A DNA stretch of 60,000 nucleotides from Diphasiastrum complanatum (GCA_029204225.1 CM055096.1:62788957-62848956); one strand, 5' to 3'; numbered from the stretch's first letter, positions 1 to 11,780 are shown. Translations and numbers: made by a program. Notes: generated by a model from the sequence alone, not told the origin.

Positions 1-648
1 AACCTGGCGACTCACACAATTAAGTTATCAACATTAAAGACAAGCTACAATAAACTGATTAATTGGATTTTGAAGATTTAAAATTTTGAATTCCAAAGTT
101 GAAGTTGCAAGTTGTAACCTGTAGTCAATGTGGACTCCTCATGATACATGTTCTCCTCCGCCTGGTCTCTTGGTGGCAAATCTGAAACTTTTGCCACATC
201 GATCTCATCGGGATTGCCCTGCAAAATTGAATTAAAGTTTCAATGTGATTGTAGGGTAGTAGCTAGACAACTTACAACTAGCAAGCTAGTAGGCTAGGAG
301 CTACACAATGCAACTAGTTAGAAGTTAGTACTAGCTTCTAACTCTTGACTTGTCTCAAACCTATCAATCATCATGTGGCATGTCCAACCTGACAAGCAAT
401 GATCAAAATTGCAACTTACTTGAATGGCCTCTCTAGTCTTCCTTAGCCTTTGCAACATCCGCATGCACACACACCATCTGTTTAGTTATGGCGTCGTGAG
501 TCTGTTATTCCTCTTCGTGTAAATCAGAACGAACACACTCCAATTCCTCACATGCAACTGTTGTGCAATCTTGTGAGACGACTTGAATCACCATAGTTTG
601 CAACTTGGGGATGTCAATCTCATACTTCTCCCACCATGAGACAAGCCA
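1..648 (-). mobile_element. hAT-1 transposon, C-terminal part (decayed)
   Basis: On the - strand, about 650-480 reads as the hAT C-terminal dimerisation region: the motif SWWEKYEIDIPKLQTM, followed by VVSQDCTTVACEE. The same DNA, with similar flanking non-coding sequence, recurs at about 28560-29100 in the better-preserved hAT-2. The rest of the segment, with repeated 'acttacaa'-type words, looks like hAT intron or 3' sequence. It stops abruptly at about 648, where copia gag sequence begins. The matching N-terminal BED-finger end of the same element lies at 4800-4990 on the same strand, so this hAT is interrupted by copia-1. Frames are broken and no active product is expected. Confidence 0.7.
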
Positions 649-649
649 A

Positions 650-1726
650 AACATACAAACGAGGCAAAACTTTGCGGGTGACACTCAACAAGATCAAGCT
701 TTCTTCACGAAAGGCAAGGGCTAAGGCAAGTCAAAAGGAAAGGGAAAGCCTCCTTCCAAGGATGAGCAAAAGCCCGTTGGAGGTCAAAATGTCAACACTC
801 AAAAGAAGAAAGGGAAGTGCCATTATTGCAAAAGGTATGGGCACTTCATCAAGGATTGTAAGAAGAAGCTTGCAAAAGAGGAGAGTAAAGGAATTGATAC
901 TAGTGCTTCACTTGCTACTTTGGAGCAAGAGCTTGAAGCTAGTGGTGATCTCTTCAACCAAGACTATGCTTTTGTGTCTAATATTGCTTCTACTACTACT
1001 ACTACATCCAAGGATCCTAAAAGATCACTCTTGATTATTGTTTCGGGAACAATGCATGCTGGCTTATTCATTATGGATACCTATGAGCGACGAATTCCCT
1101 CTACATGTCTTGTTGCTTCTACATCACAATCATTGGAGTTGGCTGAATTGTGGCACGCAAGGTTTGGGCATCTCAACTTTGCAAGTTTGAAGAAGCTGAA
1201 GACATTTAATATGGAAGAAGACATTCCTACTATTGAGCAGCCGGAAGGGCATGTATGCGAGGGGTGCATACTTGGAAAGTTTCAAAGGAAACCTTTTTCA
1301 ATTGATGGAACTATAAGGGTTCTTGATAAATTTGATTTGGTTCATAGTGATGTTTGTGGTCCAATGAGGACCGAATCCATTGGAAAGTGCATCTATTTTG
1401 TGACTTTTACTGATGACTTTTCCCATTTTACATGGATCTATCCTATGAAGGCTAAATCGGAAGGTTTTCAACGTTTCAAAGATTTTCTAGCAATGGTGGA
1501 AAATCAGTTTGGGCATTGTTTGAAGACCCTACGCACCGATCGAGGAGGGGAATACATTAAGAATACGTTCGATGCATTTCTTCGAGAAAAGGGAATTCTA
1601 CAACTCCCTATACGCCTCAACAAAATGGTGTTGCCGAGTGAAAGAATCGCACACTTATGGAGATGGCCCGTTGCATGCTCAAAGCAAAGGGGCTGCCTCA
1701 CAACTTTTGGGCTGAAGCGGTTATAA
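650..1726 (+). pseudogene. copia-1 gag zinc knuckle and integrase
   Basis: A CCHC knuckle (CHYCKRYGHFIKDC) is encoded at 818-859. The same frame continues to 1726 and enters the pre-integrase domain (ELWHARFGHLNFASLKKL, then CEGCILGK) and the integrase core (HSDVCGP, FVTFTDDFSHFTW, LRTDRGGEY). The first two acidic catalytic residues are visible. The third falls after a frame change near 1600 and beside a stop, so the core is broken. The usual copia protease between knuckle and integrase is absent. Integrase would insert the cDNA copy into the genome. Confidence 0.85.
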
Positions 1727-3162
1727 CGGCAGCATACATAAGCAATCGTTGTCCTACTAAAGCATTGAAAGTATTAACTCCTTATGAAGTTTAGTATGGG
1801 AAGAAGCCTTCAATCCCTCACTTTCGCATTTTTGGTTGTACGGCTTATGCTTTTATTCCGGATAAACTTCGTACAAAGCTTGAGGATAAAGGAGTTAAAT
1901 GCATTTTTGTTGGCTATAGTAGTGAAAGCAAAGGCTATAGGCTGTTCAATTTGAGCACTAACAAGATTATTGTTAGTCGTGATGTGCATTTTGATGAAAA
2001 GAATTCATTGGATGTGGCCCCAACTCATATCTTGAAGGGGGACAGCTCACATAGTGTGAATGTTGAAGTTTTTCCAGATTTGATACTATCTTCTATTGCT
2101 GGAGATAAGGGGCAACAATCAACCAGTTTCGACCTGCCCAACACCTCATCAAGTTTAGAGCCTAATGTTCATCAAGAACCGCCCATTGTTGCTCATAATC
2201 AGCCTGCAGGAACTGTTGGACAGCAAGGATCAGTTTTGGAAGATCTTGGACAGCCAAGTGCGGTGTCGGAGGATCTTGGACAGCAAATTGTAAGAAGAGA
2301 CATGGTTGTTGGACAGCCCAAAACAGTCTCACGGTGGCTGTTGTCGACTTTGCGGGACAACAAAGTAAGTTCATTTTATGATGGAAAGACACGTGCCTTT
2401 ACAAAATCAGTGGACTATGCTGATTTTTCAGATTTTGCTCTTATATCTCATGGAGATGTTGCAGAAGAACCTGTTTTCTATGAGCAGGCCAAGGGAGTAA
2501 AATGTTGGGAGGATGCGATGCAAGATGAGTATGACTCACTTATGAAGAACCAAATTTGGGTTCTTGTTGATCTTCCTCATGGGAAGAAGGCAATTGGTTC
2601 TAAATGGGTACACAAAATCAAGTATAAGGCAGATGGTACCATTGAAAGGTACAAGGCAAGGCTCGTTGCCAAAGGCTATGCTCAGCAAAAGGGGATTGAT
2701 TATGAGGAGACTTTTTCTCCTACTGCTCGGATGACTACCGTGAGGGTAGTAACCTCTTTGGCTGCCCACTTTGGTTGGCGTTTGCGGCAACTTGACATAA
2801 AGACAACATTCCTCAATGTTGATCTCAATGAGGAAGTTTACCTTCAAGAACCTGTTGGTTTTTTGGTTGAAGACCAAGAAGATAAAGTTTGTCTTCTCAA
2901 GAAGGCACTTTATGGACTGAAGCAAGCTCCGAGGATGTGGTATCAAAAGATACATGCCTACTTTTGTGATCCAGGGTTTACTAATAGTCCTAGCGAATCT
3001 ACTCTTTATGTCAAGCATACTTCAGATTATATCATCATTATTTTGCTTTATGTTGATGATATTATTATTACGGGAAGTAATGAGCAGCAGATTGATGCCG
3101 TAATACTTGATCTTGGTATGAACCTCAGATTTAGGCCTATTGCACTTTTATGTTGGTCTTGA
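1727..3162 (+). pseudogene. copia-1 integrase C-terminus and reverse transcriptase
   Basis: From 1727 the decayed integrase C-terminus continues with a stop near 1793 (PYEV then stop), then IFVGYSSESKGYRLF. The open frame 1951-3162 (403 aa) holds a Gln-rich linker with repeats of the LEDLGQ/SEDLGQ type. The copia reverse transcriptase follows: IGSKWVHKIKYKADG, RYKARLVAKGYAQ, QLDIKTTFLN (the usual AFLN is changed to TFLN), ALYGLKQAPRMWY and the catalytic LLYVDDIIITG near 3046-3075. A frameshift near 3130 ends the frame. Confidence 0.9.
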
Positions 3163-3950
3163 ATTTGTACAAGAAGGGGCTGGAATTTTCATCTCTCAAA
3201 AACGCTACATTGGGCAGATTTTGAAGCGGTTCAAGATGGAAGATTGCAAGCCGGTTGCTACACCTATGGAGACAGGCCTGAAATTAAGTAGTCAAGGTGA
3301 TGGTGAATCATTTGACACTACTTTATATTGTCAAGCTATTGGCCGTCTCATTTACCTATGTAATTCAAGACTGGACATGTCTTATAGTGTCTCACTCGAT
3401 GACATCACATTGGAAAGCGTTGAAGAGGATTTTTCAATATCTTCAAGGAACAAGAAGTCATGGACTGGTTTTTCCTGCTTGTGATGATGCATGTTTGGTT
3501 GGTTTTAGTGACTCGGATTGGGGTGGAGATCAAGACACTAGACGCTCTACAAGTGGACATTGCTTTTTTTATGGAAATTCTGCAATTTCATGGTCAAGTA
3601 AAAAGCAGCCCACTGTTGCTACTTCTTCTAGTGAGGCAGAATATAGAGCGATATGTTCAGCCACAACAGAGTGTTTATGGCTGAGAAGACTACTTGTTGA
3701 CATGAAGTTTGGCGAGCCCTCAGCCACTCTTATCTTGAGTGATAGTCAAAGTGCTATTGCCATTGCACGGAATCCTGTTTTTCATGCGAGGACGAAGCAC
3801 ATCGAGATCCATTATCACTTTGTTTGGGAGAGACTTCATGATGGAGACATTTTACTTGAATATGTCCTACGGAGGATAATATTGCGGACCTCTTCACTAA
3901 GGCATTGCCTAGAGTCAGATTTGAAGCTTTATGCAAAGCCTTAAATTTGA
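3140..3950 (+). pseudogene. copia-1 RT end and RNase H
   Basis: Two overlapping frames (3140-3484 and 3297-3944) carry the end of RT (GIFISQKRYIGQILKRF, VATPM) and the copia RNase H (GFSDSDWGGDQDTRRSTSG, SSSEAEYRA, ILSDSQSAI, ARTKHIEIHYHFVWE). The motif order is complete but split by at least one frameshift near 3400-3480. RNase H removes the RNA strand during reverse transcription. It is followed directly by the polypurine tract and the 3' LTR. Confidence 0.88.
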
Positions 3951-4015
3951 TACCACGTGTTGGTTTCGTTACATAGTGAAGATTTCAGTTTTTCTGCATT
4001 GTCATTTAAGGAGGG

Positions 4016-4503
4016 TGTTAGAAATAAATGACTATGCTGAAGTTAATCCAGAGGTTACTTTGACCCAAAAGGTCGAGATTTGTGTAACCATGGGTATTTA
4101 GTTATTTAGGCCATGTTAAGTTTGTCTTACGTTCAGTTGGACCCAATTTTGGTCATGTACTCACTCGTGGGTCCTTAGGGATCTAATTTTGTTTAGGGGC
4201 CCTATCCTAACTTTTGGAGGTGCCCTACATTTAGTAAGTGGTTAACCTTAGGGTTTGGTGGCATTTGGTCACATCCAGGTAGAGTACTTAGATGCTCATT
4301 GTGTATTCCATTTTTATGGCGCCCAACCTCTTCTCTCTTGTTTTTGTGGAGATTGATTGATAACTAGATCTTGGTGACTTGACTCTTGCTTTCCTACACA
4401 TACATCACAAATACCTAGACCCTCGACCCTTCCCTGAGAAGAGATGTGGGTGAATGTGCGACCTTCAGCAAACGTAATCCATAACGTGGAAGGGTCTCCA
4501 ACA
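4016..4503 (+). repeat. copia-1 3' LTR
   Basis: The 488-bp LTR starts TGTTAGAAAT right after a purine tract (aaggaggg) and ends CTCCAACA, giving standard TG...CA ends with a short TGTT/AACA inverted repeat. No partner LTR lies upstream. hAT-1 sequence resumes to its right. Confidence 0.8.
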
Positions 4504-5060
4504 TCTTATGTCAAAAATTTGAGCGTCAAAAGTTAAAATATTTCAAAATAATAGTTTCAAACTTGAATAGTTAAACATTGGTTTCAAGTTTGAAGTTTCA
4601 AAATTCAACATTGGTTTTACAAGTTACATGTGCCAAAAATCCTGACTGCGGGATTCGTCTTAAGTTTGGCATGTCGAATTACAAGTTACAAATTACAACT
4701 TAAAACTATGACACTTTCAAGTTCCAACAATATTCAAATTTACAAAATTCACAAAAGTGGCCACTAGGCCGCCAGCTTAAACTTTAGTGGAAAAAACAAC
4801 TTAGTATTTACATCTGGCCATTGAAGGACCAGCCTCATGCTCCTTTGCTCAATTGCATATCGCCAATTATGCCAATACATGCCGGCAAGGAGCGATATCA
4901 TATCCGAAACATCTGCAAGTCTCCTCTTCGTGCCAGGTGCCATAGGATGCTTCGATAGTCACGTGATCTCCACCTGGCTAAGGTCGCCCTACATCAAGCT
5001 CAGTGATGCAATTTACGGCTTTCAAATTGGTGTGGTATTGGCTACACACAAACTGATTTT
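4504..5060 (-). mobile_element. hAT-1 transposon, N-terminal BED-finger part
   Basis: The - strand at about 4990-4810 aligns by eye with the BED-finger exon of hAT-2 (44395-44640). Both share gga/ccatgtcac(c/t)at(t/c)ga, gcacgaagagg, an 'atcgctccttgc' type block, 'gaggagcatgaggctgg' and the end 'agaggtaaat'. The BED zinc finger binds transposon ends. The reading frame is broken. AT-rich DNA with repeated 'tttcaa' words at 4504-4800 looks like hAT intron. This is the 5' half of the element whose 3' half is 1-648. Confidence 0.6.
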
Positions 5061-5063
5061 CTA

Positions 5064-5870
5064 ATAAATCTACCAATACCCCACGAAATCGGAAATTTCT
5101 CAAATTTTCTCAGCTTTCCACCCAATTGAACCACGGAAATTGTTATGGATGTCATCCATTGCTCTTTGTAGCTCCTCTACAAATCCCATTGCACCAAACA
5201 ACTGTCCATATAGTGAATTTCAAAACCACCACCAATAGTTTCTAAAAAACCATCAAAACTGCAACTTGCAAGTTTTTCTAATTATTCCATAATTGTCTTA
5301 TTTTGACCTTTTTGAGCACTTCTCTGAAGATCCAATCGAAGGGGGGCTTTTTTGTCACCTACCATCTTGACTGCCTATACCTCGTACTCCTGAGGCTTTC
5401 TTCTGTGCTAGCTTTTCTGGTGAAAGACGTTCACAGTAAGCTCCACTGGATCATGCATACTTGCAACACCCTGCAGCTCTGATACCATGTTCAATTATTG
5501 AGGATCTAGTGCAGTATGCAGCTCACAAACACAATCACCATAGCTCAAGCACATTTTAGGATGCTAAGCTTTCAAGCAAGAGAGTCATTTACTGAGATGG
5601 ACAAGTTAGGTATCTGGATGGAAAATTCTTTAACACAAAAAAATAGGTAGTTTGATCCCTTAGGTTTACCTGGGAACGCACTCATCTTCGTTGAGATTTG
5701 GAATACGGAACTACAATGGTAGCCATGCTTCTGCTTCTAGTATTGACTTGAGAGATTTTGTGATGAGTGGTGATATCCTCATCTTCATTGAGACTTATGA
5801 GAACCTTGAGTGTGTATTGCCAACTTTTTTTGGTTTCTAATGTGAATCAATTTTTAGATCTAACACTAGA
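5064..5870 (-). mobile_element. Remnant LTR element with primer-binding site
   Basis: The string gctctgatacca at about 5476-5487 is the reverse complement of the TGGTATCAGAGC primer site used by initiator-tRNA-Met-primed plant LTR elements. The TGTTCAATTATTGAGG beyond it would be the inner end of a - strand 5' LTR of unknown length, perhaps to about 5640. Sequence at 5064-5475 would then be the leader and gag start. One - strand stretch reads as a short amphipathic peptide (FVEELQRAMDDIHNN) but is not recognisable. No other domain was seen. This rests mainly on the primer site. Confidence 0.4.
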
Positions 5871-6590
5871 TTAGCTTGTGGTCGTGGCTCAGGTGGAGTG
5901 TCTTGTTCATAGAGGGACTTTGTGCATCGGACTGATGAGGTTGTCTATAGGGATGAGCACGCGAGATACATATGGTTTAAATTCAAAGGACCAAAGATTG
6001 GCTTGGATAGAGATGTTTATCTTGTTGCCAGTTACTTTCCTCCAAACACTTCGACATTTTTGAGAGTACTAGCTCTCCAGATATGGATTTATCAGTGGAT
6101 ATCATTCACTATTCAGAGAGGGGTCGTATTCTCCCAGTGGGTAAAATTAATGCCAAGATGGGATCAAGGCAGTCAGTTTCCATGCAATAGATTAGGGTCC
6201 TCTTAGAACTTTGGATAGCGAGGATTTGGGTATCACTAGACTTTCAGTTGACAGAGATGGAATAGTTACTCCTTATGCTAAGCACTTTCTAAAACTTGGG
6301 GAAGCACATGACTTGGCCATTTTCAATGGCTTGACTTGTTGGCCTTCTTCAGGTGATTTTACTTGCAGATCACATTTCTCACCATCTCCCACACCACACT
6401 CTCTAGTCACTCCTTTCTCTTTTTCCATCTGGGTACCATTCCCTCTTGCACTTCACCATCTTTTCTTCCTTTACATCACGCATTGCATTATATCTTCGAC
6501 CACTCCTTTGTCCCTCTTTTTCATGAATCATTACACTCTTTGTTGATTCATTTCCCCTTTGAAGAGGACTTGGATTCCCAATCCTAGACT
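5871..6590 (+). pseudogene. LINE ORF2 endonuclease fragment
   Basis: Pieces in different frames match the apurinic-type endonuclease at the start of LINE ORF2. They are ARYIWFKFKGPKIGLDRDVY followed by LVASYFPPNTSTF (about 5963-6060), a decayed GRILPVGKINAKMGSRQ (about 6122-6180, where the family has a GDLNAR motif), and GEAHDLAIFNGLTCWPSSGDF (about 6300-6360). The enzyme would nick target DNA to prime reverse transcription. It is interrupted by stops and frameshifts, and the reverse transcriptase that should follow is absent. Confidence 0.7.
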
Positions 6591-8560
6591 ACCTGGTTCA
6601 TCTCACAAGCTCGGAATTATGTTAGCTTAGAGTCTCATCTCACCGATTACATGCAAAGACAAGCCGATATTAGGACACACGTTGAGCGAGTACTACAATG
6701 TGTTATGCAGATCCTTTCCCACTACAATCATTTCTCTATTTCCGGCATCCACTCCTATTGGTTTTCTGTGCAATTCTTTGTTTATATGTCTTATGTGGTA
6801 TGCATTTGTTCATGTCCTTCATGATGGAGATTGATAATCTTGGTTTGTGCATATAGCTTGGAAGCTGATATCACTACTACCCTACTACTACTTGGCATGT
6901 CTCGTTATTATGACTAGCTTGGGCTGATGTATAGCTTTCTTTCGTGTAGCAACATCATGGTGGCGCCTATTCTATGATACATTATCTAGCCTCCTATGGA
7001 TCCTCTCATATAGGGGTCTAGCTTTATGATGGATCTTCATTGCTTGTCTTTGGTACTCATGGTCCCTTTGGTGGCTTGGGATCTCCCTGGTTAATGGTTC
7101 TTCATTTCACAACAAGACTCCTAGCTTATCTTTCGGATGTCCCTCTTGTTCTATTTGGTTGGCTTGATTGAAGGGGATGCTTCATTGATATCAATACACA
7201 TGATTGTATTCATTACAAAACCAACCTTCTATTGGAAATCATATCTATGATGACAATGATCTACAACACGAGAAGGGTCAACAACATACAAGGTGAACTA
7301 CATCTTCGAAAGGTGATTAACTCTCAAAGATGGAGGCTCACAATTGTACATTACCTCAAAGACTTGAAAGCAGCTGGACCCTGGTGGCTTGACATAAGTG
7401 GCTTACACATTGGAAAATCCAGCAAGCCGATTGGCCAAAATCTACACACATTGAAATCAAGGCGAAGCTCACCAACGTTGTACGAAAGGACGCTTCGAAG
7501 AGAAAAATGCAAACTATAATGGCTAGATGAATGATACAAGAGCTCCATAGTGAGATATTCCCAAGATAAAAAAAAACATAATATCTCAATATTATGCAGT
7601 AATTTACATGATCTGAGTTCACAGAGAGGAAGTGGAATTGGCCAAAATTGAGTTTGGAAGAATGGGTTTGTCTCCTTCATTATAAAGGAGAAGTGGTGAA
7701 AAAATGACATTATCTCATCAAATGTGATAGCCTCCAAACCGTTCAAACAAAGTTTCAGAATTCGTTTGCAACATTATGGCAGTCCGTACATGACTTCATA
7801 AAAATCATCAGCGCACCCTTGAAAGCTTCATTATCGAAGTCTATGTCCAAAGGAAAAATCTACTAGATTCCAGTGTAGACATATAAACGTATTTACTTGC
7901 AAGATTATTGTATTTGTAGAAGGATATGTTTTAGTTGGCCCCGTAGATAATTAATTGTAGTGAATGTTACTAAAGATATTCCATTGTATTCTCCCACGTA
8001 CATCTATACATAGCCTCTATCTATAAAGCAAAGGGGACGGGAACAAAAATTTCAACTTAAGCCATGTCCTACATAGAACATTTCCTGTGGGACACGACAT
8101 TCAGGCTAAGTACTTGGTAAATTGGACTATGCTGAAGAATTCATGGTACGAGAACAGTGTAATATTTATAGGAAGGCACACCTAAACCTCAAGGCAACTA
8201 CACAGTAAGGAATTTTATGCTTGAAGTATAAATTACACCCACAAGAAAAATAAATGGTAAAGCAGTTTGTTGTTTGTTAATGGACAATACCAATATACAC
8301 CTACTTCTATCGTGTATTTTCCGACATTCTAGCAATCACTAAGAGCTCCACAGAGTGACTAAATTAAATATCTTATACAAGATGTTGAATGCTCCAAGAT
8401 CATTTTTACTTAAGAAAACATGAAGCTATTGTCCCTCCACTTAGATGGAAGAAAATATATCAGCACATCTAGTATCTGATATCTAAATATGGCAGGAGGT
8501 GATAAATTGAGTAGATTCAAAGGCTCACATCTGAATTTCAGACATAAGACTGTAGAAATA
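6591..8560. other. Unassigned AT-rich sequence
   Basis: No reliable gene or element was identified. The + strand at about 6840-7150 has a Trp/His/Leu-rich look (HIAWKLISLLPYYYLACL) that faintly recalls the X region of Ty3-A' at 34545-35794, including the shared word catatagcttgg. The similarity is too weak to call. The open frame at 7232-7519 (95 aa, + strand) has no recognisable motif. Confidence 0.3.
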
Positions 8561-8641
8561 GATATTATTATTTGAGAAGACTAAGAGCAGTGGCCTTTTG
8601 GAAAAGAGAGAAAGCTTCATGAAGAGTGTAAAATGGGTTAC

Positions 8642-8908
8642 CATATCCAGCCAGACCACCACCAGATAAAAGGATGACAATTGCAAATAAGTCTGAGTAA
8701 ACCTGTAATAGAATCAATTATGAGAATGAAGTACTTCTGAATCACAGACATCATGTAACTCCCAACTATTAGACCACTTCAAATCATTATAGTTAGTATT
8801 TGAAGAGACTACCTGAGCCACAGTTGGTGAATCAATATGGTTGTCTCCTTTACCAACCCATATGAGTAAAGCAAAGACTACTGTCACCACAGATATAATG
8901 ATAACACC
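8642..8908 (-). pseudogene. Two exons of a possible TOM1/DUF1084-like membrane protein
   Basis: The first exon-like segment runs 8908 to 8813 (32 codons, preceded by tttgcag, followed by gtagtc). It encodes a membrane segment plus GKGDNHIDSPTVAQ. The second runs 8702 to 8642 (preceded by ttacag, followed by gtaacc) and encodes VYSDLFAIVILLSGGGLAGY. Joined in phase they give helix, short polar loop, helix, ending in a Gly-rich turn. From memory of the family this resembles the plant TOM1/THH1-like (DUF1084) multi-span proteins. No other exon was found on either side, so it may be a fragment or part of a gene with very long introns. Confidence 0.4.
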
Positions 8909-9704
8909 CTGCAAAATAGGCTTGCTATATGAGAGAGAAATCCAAAGTGCAGCTGGTAATAGACGGGAAAGACCAAATTTACAGGTCACAAATTTTTCTT
9001 AACATGTACTACTTATAAAAGTTTACTGGTCGAGTATCTCCATCTTAGCTGTTTTCCTAACTTCCTAAAAGGCATCTGATATTTTACAAGAAAAAATACT
9101 GGCATGTTTATCCCTTTGAAAACAGAGATCGAGTGACGATTCATAAGATCACATATTGAGCCTAGTCGAACAAAATATAGACGGCATTCTGGAGGAAAAC
9201 TAAAATCATTTCTTGTGCTAATTTAGTCAAACTGTAACACCGCATGTGCAGTGTAACCAAACTCGAAGTGTCAAAAAATTTCTAACTAGCATCTTTTCCT
9301 GATTATTATAATATTGCCAAAATGTCTCAAAAGCTCGTGAATGTAAAGTGGAGGCATTGACAAATCTCCATGGAGAATATCAGCTTAAAAACCCAAGGCG
9401 AAAAAAGTCATGTTTAGTCAAACACCCGTCAATGCCAAGCAGAGGCAATTGCATCTCTCTCAATGTAGAAAATCAAAAAGCATCTCCAAATTTGAATCAA
9501 AAAGCCTTTTCAAAATTGACACAATGGTACTTCCTTTTACTGTCTTCTGGACTTTCTACCCAGTTCAAACACCAAATGCATATCATCAATGTAGCTAAAA
9601 TCACAGACAAGTTCTATTGTGGAGCTTCAAAATGTGTGCAAGCTTTTCCATGATATAAAGTGTGCACATGTATATAATGGATTTAAGCATTCGGCTTTCC
9701 AATC
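8909..9704. other. Intron-like or intergenic sequence
   Basis: No domain or element was recognised. Short + strand open frames at 9348-9653 are unsupported by motifs. If the exons at 8642-8908 belong to a live gene, this is probably its intron. Confidence 0.3.
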
Positions 9705-10290
9705 TTAAATGACATCCATCCTTCCTTTCAATGCATTCAACCCTATGCCACTCCTAGCTGAATTTGGCACCATTTCAGATTTTAGAAGTTTTGTTAAGTC
9801 ATACTGACATGCAAGATCTTGCCAGCTTAAAATAGCTATCCATGTTTGATTTGTTGCATCTACAAAAAGGTTTTTCTTGCAGTCCTCATATGCTATGAGC
9901 GATCGAAGTGTGGTGGGCATGTCATGAAACAGGCAGTGGTATCTCCCTCTAATCCCATAGCATATAGGGCATCTGAAAATAAAATGTTCCTCGGACTCCA
10001 CCTCACTCAAAGAGCATAACCAGCAGATCTGCTCCTCTTGGAATTCCATGGAACTTTCCAGTCTCAATAGTCAACTGATGTGATGATAAGCGGAGCTGCC
10101 CCAATGTAAACGTGAGACTGTGCGATAATCCTGAGTCCAAATACTGAGGTAAAACTGGAGCCCTGCTATGTCTAGCTCCAAGAAATGGGTCCAGTAGTAG
10201 TCGGGGCTTAGCCCCCAGCTGAGACCACCAAGTACGATCGTCTCGCTGGCAGCCGAGTGAGGGAAGAGTTCACCTCTTCCATCATCAACA
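9705..10290 (-). mobile_element. LINE ORF2 C-terminal fragment
   Basis: On the - strand, 10260-9885 encodes the C-terminal end of LINE ORF2 in two frames: a block ending SGLSHSLTFTLGQLRLSSHQL, then a Cys/His zinc-binding region (ICWLCSLSEVESEEHFIFRC, CPICYGIRGRYHCLF, TLRSLIAYED). The same block recurs at 42956-43351, 51042-51335 and about 52945-53060. After YED the frame leaves the LINE and continues to 9705 as an open tail (WIAILSWQDLACQYDLTKLL) that I cannot place. It could be a deletion junction or a host exon. Confidence 0.75.
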
Positions 10291-10299
10291 ACCTTTAAT

Positions 10300-10916
10300 C
10301 AAGAATAAAGACTAAAGTATGCCATCATAGCTCGTAGGTGAGTGAACAAAAGGTGCACCCACCTTCTAATTTTGCAACTTGGATCTTCACACAGATCAAA
10401 GGTAGTAGCTATAGATGTGACTAACTATATCAAGGCTGGATCACGCCCACCATTGACTCTAAAAGAGGTTCTCTGAAGGCGGATACTGACAGAATTTGTC
10501 ATACAAATTCTAGATGGAGTTACTAGTCCTACTAGCACTCACATAAACAAGCATAGAGATTCAAGAGAATTCAGATTATAGAAGATTTAAGCAAAGCTCT
10601 AACACACTGGAATGAATTGTGGTGGGGCGCCAACCTACATGTATAGTTTCTCTAATCTATGTGAAAAGCTAAAAGTCTAAAGCAAATAGCAAAAGAACAA
10701 AAGCTAATTGCTAAAATTACTACCTATATTGGGTAAGGACCCCAGATGTATTTCTAAGTAATAAAACAAGTCCTAATCTAGTAGTAGAGCGCCCACCTGC
10801 ATGCATAAGCAATAAAAAAACGAATTTATTATAAATAGTAATGGCCCCTATAATAGCACGCAGGCATGGCCAAACTCACACTAAGGGGGGTACCAAATAA
10901 ACATTAATTCCTAACA
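10300..10916 (-). repeat. copia-2 3' LTR (left boundary uncertain)
   Basis: The right edge is clear: the - strand reads TGTTAGGAATTAATG straight after the purine tract ttaaggggga (10917-10926 region). That is a standard PPT/LTR junction of a - strand copia element. LTR-like sequence continues left, but I could not find the matching CA end. LINE sequence occupies up to about 10290. Confidence 0.5.
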
Positions 10917-11780
10917 ATCCCCCTTAATGTTCGCTTTGTCATCTATTACTCGTAGAAGTTTTCTAAACTTCTAAAATATTTTTTTTCCAAGTTCTTTGGT
11001 AAAGATATCTGCAACTTGCTCTTCCGTAGGACAATAGATAAGCTCCACTTCACCACTCTAACTCTTCTCTCTGATGAAGTGTTGTTGTACTTCAATGTGC
11101 TTTGTCTTGTTTGTGAAAAACTAGATTTTTCGCCAATCTAATACAACTCTGATTGCACACTGAGTATCGTAGGTGAATCTACTCCAATGAGAGATCTTTC
11201 TTGATACCCTGAATCATACTATTATCTGACTACAATTACAATCTGACCATCCCTGATCAAAACATAAAGTGTATGCTCTGAACTACTCCTCTGAAAGCCA
11301 AGCTCCTCAAAGTATGAGTCAATCCTCGTGTACCATGCCCTGGGTGCCTGCTTAAATCCATATAGTTTTGTCCAACTTGCAAACCTTGTCTTCATGTCCT
11401 GCTACTATGTATCCCTCTGGCTGCTCCATGTAAACTTCCTCCTCTAGAAATCCATTCAAGAATGCACTCTTCACATCCATTTGTTGAGTATCCCATCCAC
11501 CCTATTCCATAATGACACTATCCTTGATAGTTTCATAGCACCATCTAGGCAATATTCTAGCTTCTGATGTAGGATGCTTCCTGCCTAGTGAAGTAGGAGG
11601 TGAATAAGTATCCCATATACTTGATCTCTCCTTCCTCTTTCTTTCTCAACTAAGGTCACCCTAGGTACTTATATTGGTGTAGGCGATACATGTGTCGATT
11701 CAGGCTCCTATAATGACTCGTCACACAAGATAGGAATTCCTCCATCTTGCTTTCTGTCTTACATAATAGAACTCACGCAT
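10917..11780 (-). pseudogene. copia-2 reverse transcriptase and RNase H remnant
   Basis: The - strand at about 11500-11260 reads [38 protein letters not shown] and an [13 protein letters not shown]-type block broken by stops. These are copia RT motifs. After an internal deletion, 11160-10980 gives the RNase H end (HIEVQQHFIRE, ELIYCPTEEQVADIFTK). Sequence at 11520-11780 fits the low-complexity linker before RT. There is no intact frame. Confidence 0.72.

Larger units (their letters stand above)
650..4503 (+). mobile_element. Ty1/copia retrotransposon copia-1, 5'-truncated
   Basis: The order is gag zinc knuckle, pre-integrase and integrase, reverse transcriptase, RNase H, polypurine tract (gagg region at 4009-4015), then a 3' LTR. 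Integrase before RT defines Ty1/copia. The 5' LTR, primer site and most of gag are missing, and no protease lies between the zinc knuckle and the integrase. The element sits inside hAT-1, whose pieces flank it on both sides. One deletion that took the copia 5' end together with the middle of hAT-1 would explain both losses. Several frameshifts and stops make it a pseudogene. Confidence 0.9.

Noticed and set aside
4016-4503. copia-1 as an intact element
   Set aside because: There is no 5' LTR, primer site or protease, and multiple frame breaks are present.
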